Positions 60,908 to 64,000 of a stretch of 64,000 nucleotides of DNA are shown piece by piece; within the stretch, counting starts at the first letter, position 1; every line of letters starts with the position of its first letter. Source of the DNA: Candidatus Pseudoruminococcus merdavium (GTDB taxonomy: Bacteria > Bacillota > Clostridia > Oscillospirales > Ruminococcaceae); contig CAJFSS010000004.1 in the NCBI GenBank assembly GCA_904419745.1, positions 62,001-126,000 of the forward strand. The letters are read 5' to 3'. The position numbers were made by a program, and so were the translations under genes. Below the pieces are notes generated by a model, which was given only the letters and a program-made list of their open reading frames with translations, ran no database searches and was not told where the DNA came from.

Positions 60908-60999
60908 GGAGATGTACCCAAGTGGTTGAAGGGTCCGGATTCGAAATCCGGTAGGTCGGTTCTGCCGGCGCTGGGGTTCAAATCCCCACATCTCCGCCA
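60908..60999 (+). tRNA. tRNA-Ser (anticodon CGA)
   Basis: Complete class II tRNA: acceptor GGAGATG/CATCTCC, D-arm CCCAAGTGGTTGAAGGG, anticodon stem CCGGA/TCCGG with loop TTCGAAA (anticodon CGA, reads UCG), long variable arm, T-arm GGGGTTCAAATCCCC, G discriminator and encoded CCA. Confidence 0.96.
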
Positions 61000-61004
61000 G
61001 CGTG

Positions 61005-61045
61005 ACGCTGGACCCAATTCGTTTTTGGGTTCAGCGTTATTTTTT
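61005..61045 (+). terminator. Terminator of tRNA-Ser
   Basis: ACGCTGGACCCAA/TTTTGGGTTCAGCGT followed by TATTTTTT. Confidence 0.88.
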
Positions 61046-61102
61046 GATTTATGCTCGGCTAAACAGTTTGGCATCTTTTTCAGTTCCTCTTTACATAACA
61101 TG

Positions 61103-61160
61103 AATAGATACTAATTTTGACATGATGGGAGTCACAATTAGTATCTATTTTTTATTTTAA
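61103..61160 (+). terminator. Second strong terminator before the ROK operon
   Basis: AATAGATACTAATT/AATTAGTATCTATT perfect 14-bp stem with inner TGAC/GTCA, then TTTTTATTTT. It insulates the downstream operon from the tRNA transcript. Confidence 0.85.
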
Positions 61161-61193
61161 AAATATTGAATTTTATTAAGAAAAGAAAATTTT

Positions 61194-61210
61194 TGTCGAA
61201 AAATGTCGAT
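61194..61210 (+). promoter_or_regulatory. Tandem Spo0A-box-like sites
   Basis: TGTCGAA (perfect Spo0A box) at 61194-61200 and TGTCGAT (6/7) at 61204-61210, same orientation, 10 bases apart, one helical turn. They end 14 bases upstream of the -35 of the ROK operon. Confidence 0.6.
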
Positions 61211-61224
61211 ATGTTAAAAATATA

Positions 61225-61253
61225 TTTACAAACTAGCAAAAATATTATATATT
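61225..61253 (+). promoter_or_regulatory. Promoter of the ROK-BtrH-radical SAM operon
   Basis: TTTACA, 17-base spacer, TATATT, in very AT-rich sequence; leader of about 95 bases. Confidence 0.55.
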
Positions 61254-61356
61254 TTAAATAAAGTTTTGTGAAATTCAAAAGATTATGTAAATTTAGATCA
61301 TAAGATTTTCAATAAAATAAGTAAAAAACAAATATAACAAAAGGGGTAGGATTCCG

Positions 61357-62193
61357 ATGAACATTGTGGGAGTAGATATTGGAGGAACCAAGATGTACCT
61401 GTGCATTCCAGTGGATGGTACATATATCGAACATACGGTTCCAACTGGCAAGGAATGCACACCTGATTACCTGAGAGAAGAAATCCATAAATTTTTGTCC
61501 CGGTTGCCCGTAAAAGTAGATGCTATGGGGATTGGCATCAGTGGAATGGTGTCAGGTGACCAGTATGTTGCCCATTCCGTTACGCTTCCAAATTTGAATG
61601 GAATTACGGCATACTATTTTTCTGATGGAATGGATGCCTGGCTGCTTAATGATCTGCGTTGCGCAACGTATGCGGAAGTCGCAAATTATCCGAATGATGA
61701 AGTGCTGGTTGTAGTATTGGTGGGTTCTGGGACGGCTGCTGGAATTGCGATAGACGGCACAGTGCTTGGCGGAAGTATCGGATTTGCCGGGGAAGTAGGA
61801 TACTTCCCGGTTATGACGGAAACAGGAATTCAATATGAGGACGATATGAGCGGAGGGAATGCACTGCTGAGAAAAACCGGCCTGACACCGCAAGAGTTAC
61901 TTGAAAAAATTGAAAAAAAAGAGTCTGAATCGGTTCAATTGATTGAAACTGCAGGCACCTATTTTGGAATGGCTATGGCAGGTCTTATCAATATACTTAA
62001 CCCGAGCAAATTGATTGTCGGAGGGAGAACAATCACTTACCCAGGGTATCTTGACCAAGCAATGAAAGTATGTGATCACTACGCTCTTCTTCCAGCCAGA
62101 GAAGCCTGCAGTATTCTTCCGCCAAGTGACGCAGTTCGATCCGTGGCACTTGGTGCAATTGAATATGTAAAACGAAAATATTCTGACCGGTAG
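61357..62193 (+). CDS. ROK-family sugar kinase-like protein (paralog 3)
   Basis: A 278-residue paralog of the two ROK proteins at 40-42 kb: GVDIGGTKMYLC, WLLNDLRCATYAEVANYPN, VVLVGSGTAAG, FAGEVGYFPV, DDMSGGNALLRKTG, IVGGRTITYPGY. It lacks the zinc-binding CxCGxxGC motif. RBS AAAAGGGG. First gene of an operon with a BtrH-like protein and a radical SAM enzyme, which suggests a sugar or phosphate step in making or handling a modified metabolite; that role is inference. Confidence 0.88.
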   Translation: MNIVGVDIGGTKMYLCIPVDGTYIEHTVPTGKECTPDYLREEIHKFLSRLPVKVDAMGIGISGMVSGDQYVAHSVTLPNLNGITAYYFSDGMDAWLLNDLRCATYAEVANYPNDEVLVVVLVGSGTAAGIAIDGTVLGGSIGFAGEVGYFPVMTETGIQYEDDMSGGNALLRKTGLTPQELLEKIEKKESESVQLIETAGTYFGMAMAGLINILNPSKLIVGGRTITYPGYLDQAMKVCDHYALLPAREACSILPPSDAVRSVALGAIEYVKRKYSDR

Positions 62194-62205
62194 GTAGGTG
62201 GGAAA

Positions 62206-62787
62206 ATGCCTGAAACAATGAATACGTGTCATAGCCCAGGAGTGCATTGTCACTGGTCCTCCATTACCGGTTGCCTGAATGCTTTGGTTCCGGGATTCAA
62301 CAGCGCCCATGTTTTTTTAGCCGGGCATGGACTAAAAACGGATTACCAGATAGAAAAAAAGTGCGATTTTTCTGGCCTTTTGCTGACAAACCATTTTAGC
62401 AGACTGTATCCTGTATTTTTTGAGAGGAATGGTCTGAATTTTGAATATGTTGATGTGAATTATTCTTTTCCGGAGCTTTTGAAAAGAATAAAACAAGAAA
62501 ATGATAGGGGTTTTCCCGTTATAATCTCTCTTTTTTCCCGGAAAATCCCCTATCATGCCGCGTTTCATAGTACAAGCTCCAATATGCATTGTGTTGCAGT
62601 CAGCACTGTAGAATCGAACAGACTGTATGTCCATGATTTTTTTATTCCTACGCACCCTGTATCCGAGTTTCATGGATGGGTTGGGAAAGAAGAGCTAAGA
62701 TCCGGTTGGGAGGATTCGATTAAGAAAGTATACTTCTTTAATCGAGAAGAGACTGACTTTCTTAAAAAAACTGTTGTGGCAAAATAA
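62206..62787 (+). CDS. BtrH-like N-terminal cysteine peptidase/acyltransferase domain (5' part of a split gene)
   Basis: A 193-codon frame resembling BtrH_N (butirosin biosynthesis H, papain-like) domains: HCHWSSITGCLNALV near the N-terminus with candidate nucleophile Cys15, GLNFEYVDVNYSFPELLKRI, RGFPVIISLFSRKIPYHAAF, then MHCVAVSTVESNRLYVHDFF with His128 and Asp144 as the likely partners. BtrH-like proteins transfer or cleave acyl/peptidyl groups. The frame stops at 62785, but a -1 change at the A7 run (62764-62770) joins it to the next segment to give about 329 residues, the usual full length. Confidence 0.65.
   Translation: MPETMNTCHSPGVHCHWSSITGCLNALVPGFNSAHVFLAGHGLKTDYQIEKKCDFSGLLLTNHFSRLYPVFFERNGLNFEYVDVNYSFPELLKRIKQENDRGFPVIISLFSRKIPYHAAFHSTSSNMHCVAVSTVESNRLYVHDFFIPTHPVSEFHGWVGKEELRSGWEDSIKKVYFFNREETDFLKKTVVAK
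62764..62771 (+). other. A7 run, site of a -1 frame change
   Basis: Seven A residues after CTT. Zero-frame codons are CTT AAA AAA ACT; slipping back one base on AAA continues as AAC TGT TGT into the downstream helical domain. It could be programmed slippage, polymerase slippage or a plain indel. Confidence 0.55.
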
Positions 62788-63194
62788 ACTATGAAAAGTT
62801 ATTGTTTGAACTGAGAGAGTATCTGAAAACGGGGAGAACAGGAATAGCGTTGTTCTTACAGGATTTTCGAGAATGTGCGGAAAATAATCCGCAGACAATT
62901 CGGGAAAATGTGAGGCAAATCTGCTTTGCGCTGCAGTTTGACTCTGTGGTCCCTTCCCGTAAATTGCTGTCGGATGTTTTTAAGAGAGCTGGTCACGAGT
63001 ACTCAGAAGCAGTGGATCAACTGGAACAGTTCGTGAAAGAATGGTATAAAATCACCTTTTCCTTGATGAAATACAGTTACGGGCGGACCAATACAGGGTT
63101 TATCAGGATTTCTCAGCGTATGGACTGGGTGATGGAGCAGGAACGGCAATTATTAAAGGGTATTTGTGAATGGAAAACAGGGACAGGGAGATGA
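62788..63194 (+). pseudogene. C-terminal helical (DUF4872-like) part of the BtrH-like protein, in the -1 frame
   Basis: An open frame without a good start codon (only TTG at 62802, no ribosome binding site) encodes a helical domain: LREYLKTGRTGIALFLQDF, then RENVRQICFALQF, EAVDQLEQFVKEWYKI and RMDWVMEQERQLLKGI. This is the helix pattern that follows BtrH_N in full-length relatives. It continues the preceding gene through a -1 shift at the A7 run. It stops at 63194, 4 bases before the radical SAM start. Confidence 0.6.
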
Positions 63195-63198
63195 GAAA

Positions 63199-64000
63199 AT
63201 GGCAGTATTTGATATTACCAATGCTTGCAACCTGCGTTGTATCTATTGTTGCAGAGGGGAATATGACAGGAATAAAATTAAGGAACCAAGCCGACAGGAA
63301 ATTTTGGACACCATCCAGCAGTTTGTAAAAAACCGATCGACATTTGTAGTTTTGCAGGGAGGTGAGCCATTGATCAGAAAAGATATTGTTCCTATTCTAA
63401 AAAGTGTTGGTGAATTCAGGAAGACACCAGGTAGCCATCTGTTCGAAGATTTAAAGGAATTACTCAAACTCCGTGTCAAACCGGAGGAATTCCAGCTGAA
63501 ATATAAAAAAACGCTGATAAAAAACGGATTGCCCGTATTTTATGTAACAACAAACGGTATGATTGACTCCGAAGAAATCAAACAGGCGCTGATAGACGGC
63601 GGCTTTTCCGTAGATATTTCTTTGGATTCTGTAGACCCTCAGGTGAACCGGCTGACGCGGATTGGCATTGATTTTGAGAAGGTAGTATCTACTATCGACC
63701 ATTTTTCCGATAAACTGCCCGTTCACCTCTCTTGCACAGTTACTGAATATAATGTGGATACCCTAACGCAGATGCTTTCCTTTGCAAAAGAGCATTCTTG
63801 TCTGTCAGTCAAATATTCCCCAGTCATAATGGTCGGTAGCAGAAAAGAAAACGACGAGAAATTCCGTGACCGATACTTTGAACAATTAAACAGGATTCTT
63901 GACCGTTTTAAAAATTATCAGGATGATTTGTTTTTAAATGTCAAGCTCTACCCTCATTATCTGGACTGTAAGGCGGGCAGAGAAATATACCAGCGTCTGA
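63199..64000 (+). CDS. Radical SAM enzyme, MoaA/PqqE/SPASM-like (runs off the window)
   Basis: An open frame of 267 codons with no stop by the window end. The 4Fe-4S motif is CNLRCIYC (Cys10, 14, 17) in MAVFDITNACNLRCIYCCRG, followed by LQGGEPLIRKD, FYVTTNGMID and DISLDSVDP, all typical of MoaA/PqqE/AlbA-type enzymes. A late LDCKAGREI segment could begin a SPASM-type Cys region. ATG at 63199 has GGGAG 8 bases upstream. Such enzymes modify peptides; the linked BtrH-like protein supports a peptide or amide substrate. No precursor peptide gene is visible in the window. Confidence 0.9.
   Translation, partial: MAVFDITNACNLRCIYCCRGEYDRNKIKEPSRQEILDTIQQFVKNRSTFVVLQGGEPLIRKDIVPILKSVGEFRKTPGSHLFEDLKELLKLRVKPEEFQLKYKKTLIKNGLPVFYVTTNGMIDSEEIKQALIDGGFSVDISLDSVDPQVNRLTRIGIDFEKVVSTIDHFSDKLPVHLSCTVTEYNVDTLTQMLSFAKEHSCLSVKYSPVIMVGSRKENDEKFRDRYFEQLNRILDRFKNYQDDLFLNVKLYPHYLDCKAGREIYQRL

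Noticed and set aside
1..64000. Insertion sequences, prophage or CRISPR array
   Set aside because: No transposase, integrase, phage structural gene, cas gene or regularly spaced repeat was found on either strand.

Overview
The window looks like chromosome from a low-to-mid GC, Gram-positive, spore-forming anaerobe of the Clostridia, most likely the Oscillospirales/Ruminococcaceae group. The signs are sigma-A promoters (TTGACA/TATAAT), strong AGGAGG ribosome binding sites with several TTG starts, a T-box in front of proS, a preQ1-I-like leader before queT, the Bacillus-like order yabM-mazG-(hup)-rqcP, and Spo0A-box-like sites. No transposase, integrase or CRISPR array is visible. Placement is by gene content only.

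Layout. 0-5.6 kb: MTA/SAH deaminase, SpoVB/YabM-like flippase, mazG, hup, rqcP, DUF1062. 5.9-11.1 kb: tRNA-Arg(CCU), MATE exporter, D-2-hydroxyacid dehydrogenase, a DUF2975/HTH pair with a perfect operator, and an unknown membrane protein. 11.2-16.8 kb: one minus-strand operon joining a solute-binding protein and two MalF/MalG-type permeases to an HlyD-like adaptor and a MacB-like permease, with no ATPase. 16.9-28.4 kb: aldo/keto reductase, pyrE, queT, ktrB-like, GNAT, amidohydrolase, apbE, LCP protein, CPBP protease, tadA, a candidate structured RNA and a candidate small RNA. 28.4-35.2 kb: GNAT-ybaK, an SsuABC-like importer, a metal-dependent hydrolase behind an attenuator-like leader, an orphan MacB/LolD-type ATPase and a YabE-like wall protein.

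35.9-50.5 kb: radical SAM protein, HTH/lipoprotein pair, yaaA, CarD, yqeY, two overlapping ROK kinases, an ECF sigma/anti-sigma operon, T-box-controlled proS, an NCS2 purine permease and a PiT phosphate transporter with an accessory protein. 50.8-60.6 kb: XpaC-TelA, DedA, HMA protein, HIT protein, M42 peptidase, exonuclease III, an AroE-AroK fusion, YaiI, MarR, a CBM9-like protein and a 43-residue membrane peptide. 60.7-64 kb: a 3'-truncated tRNA-Ser, an intact tRNA-Ser(CGA), then an operon of a third ROK paralog, a BtrH-like cysteine protein split by a -1 frame change at an A7 run, and a radical SAM enzyme that runs off the window.

The least conventional parts are the last operon, which looks like an uncharacterised peptide- or amide-modifying locus with tandem Spo0A-like boxes upstream; the hybrid importer/exporter operon at 11.2-16.8 kb; and two non-coding candidates, a roughly 100-nt RNA with an anti-Shine-Dalgarno CCCCCTCCTTT stretch at 28.2 kb and a multi-hairpin RNA at 24.9 kb.
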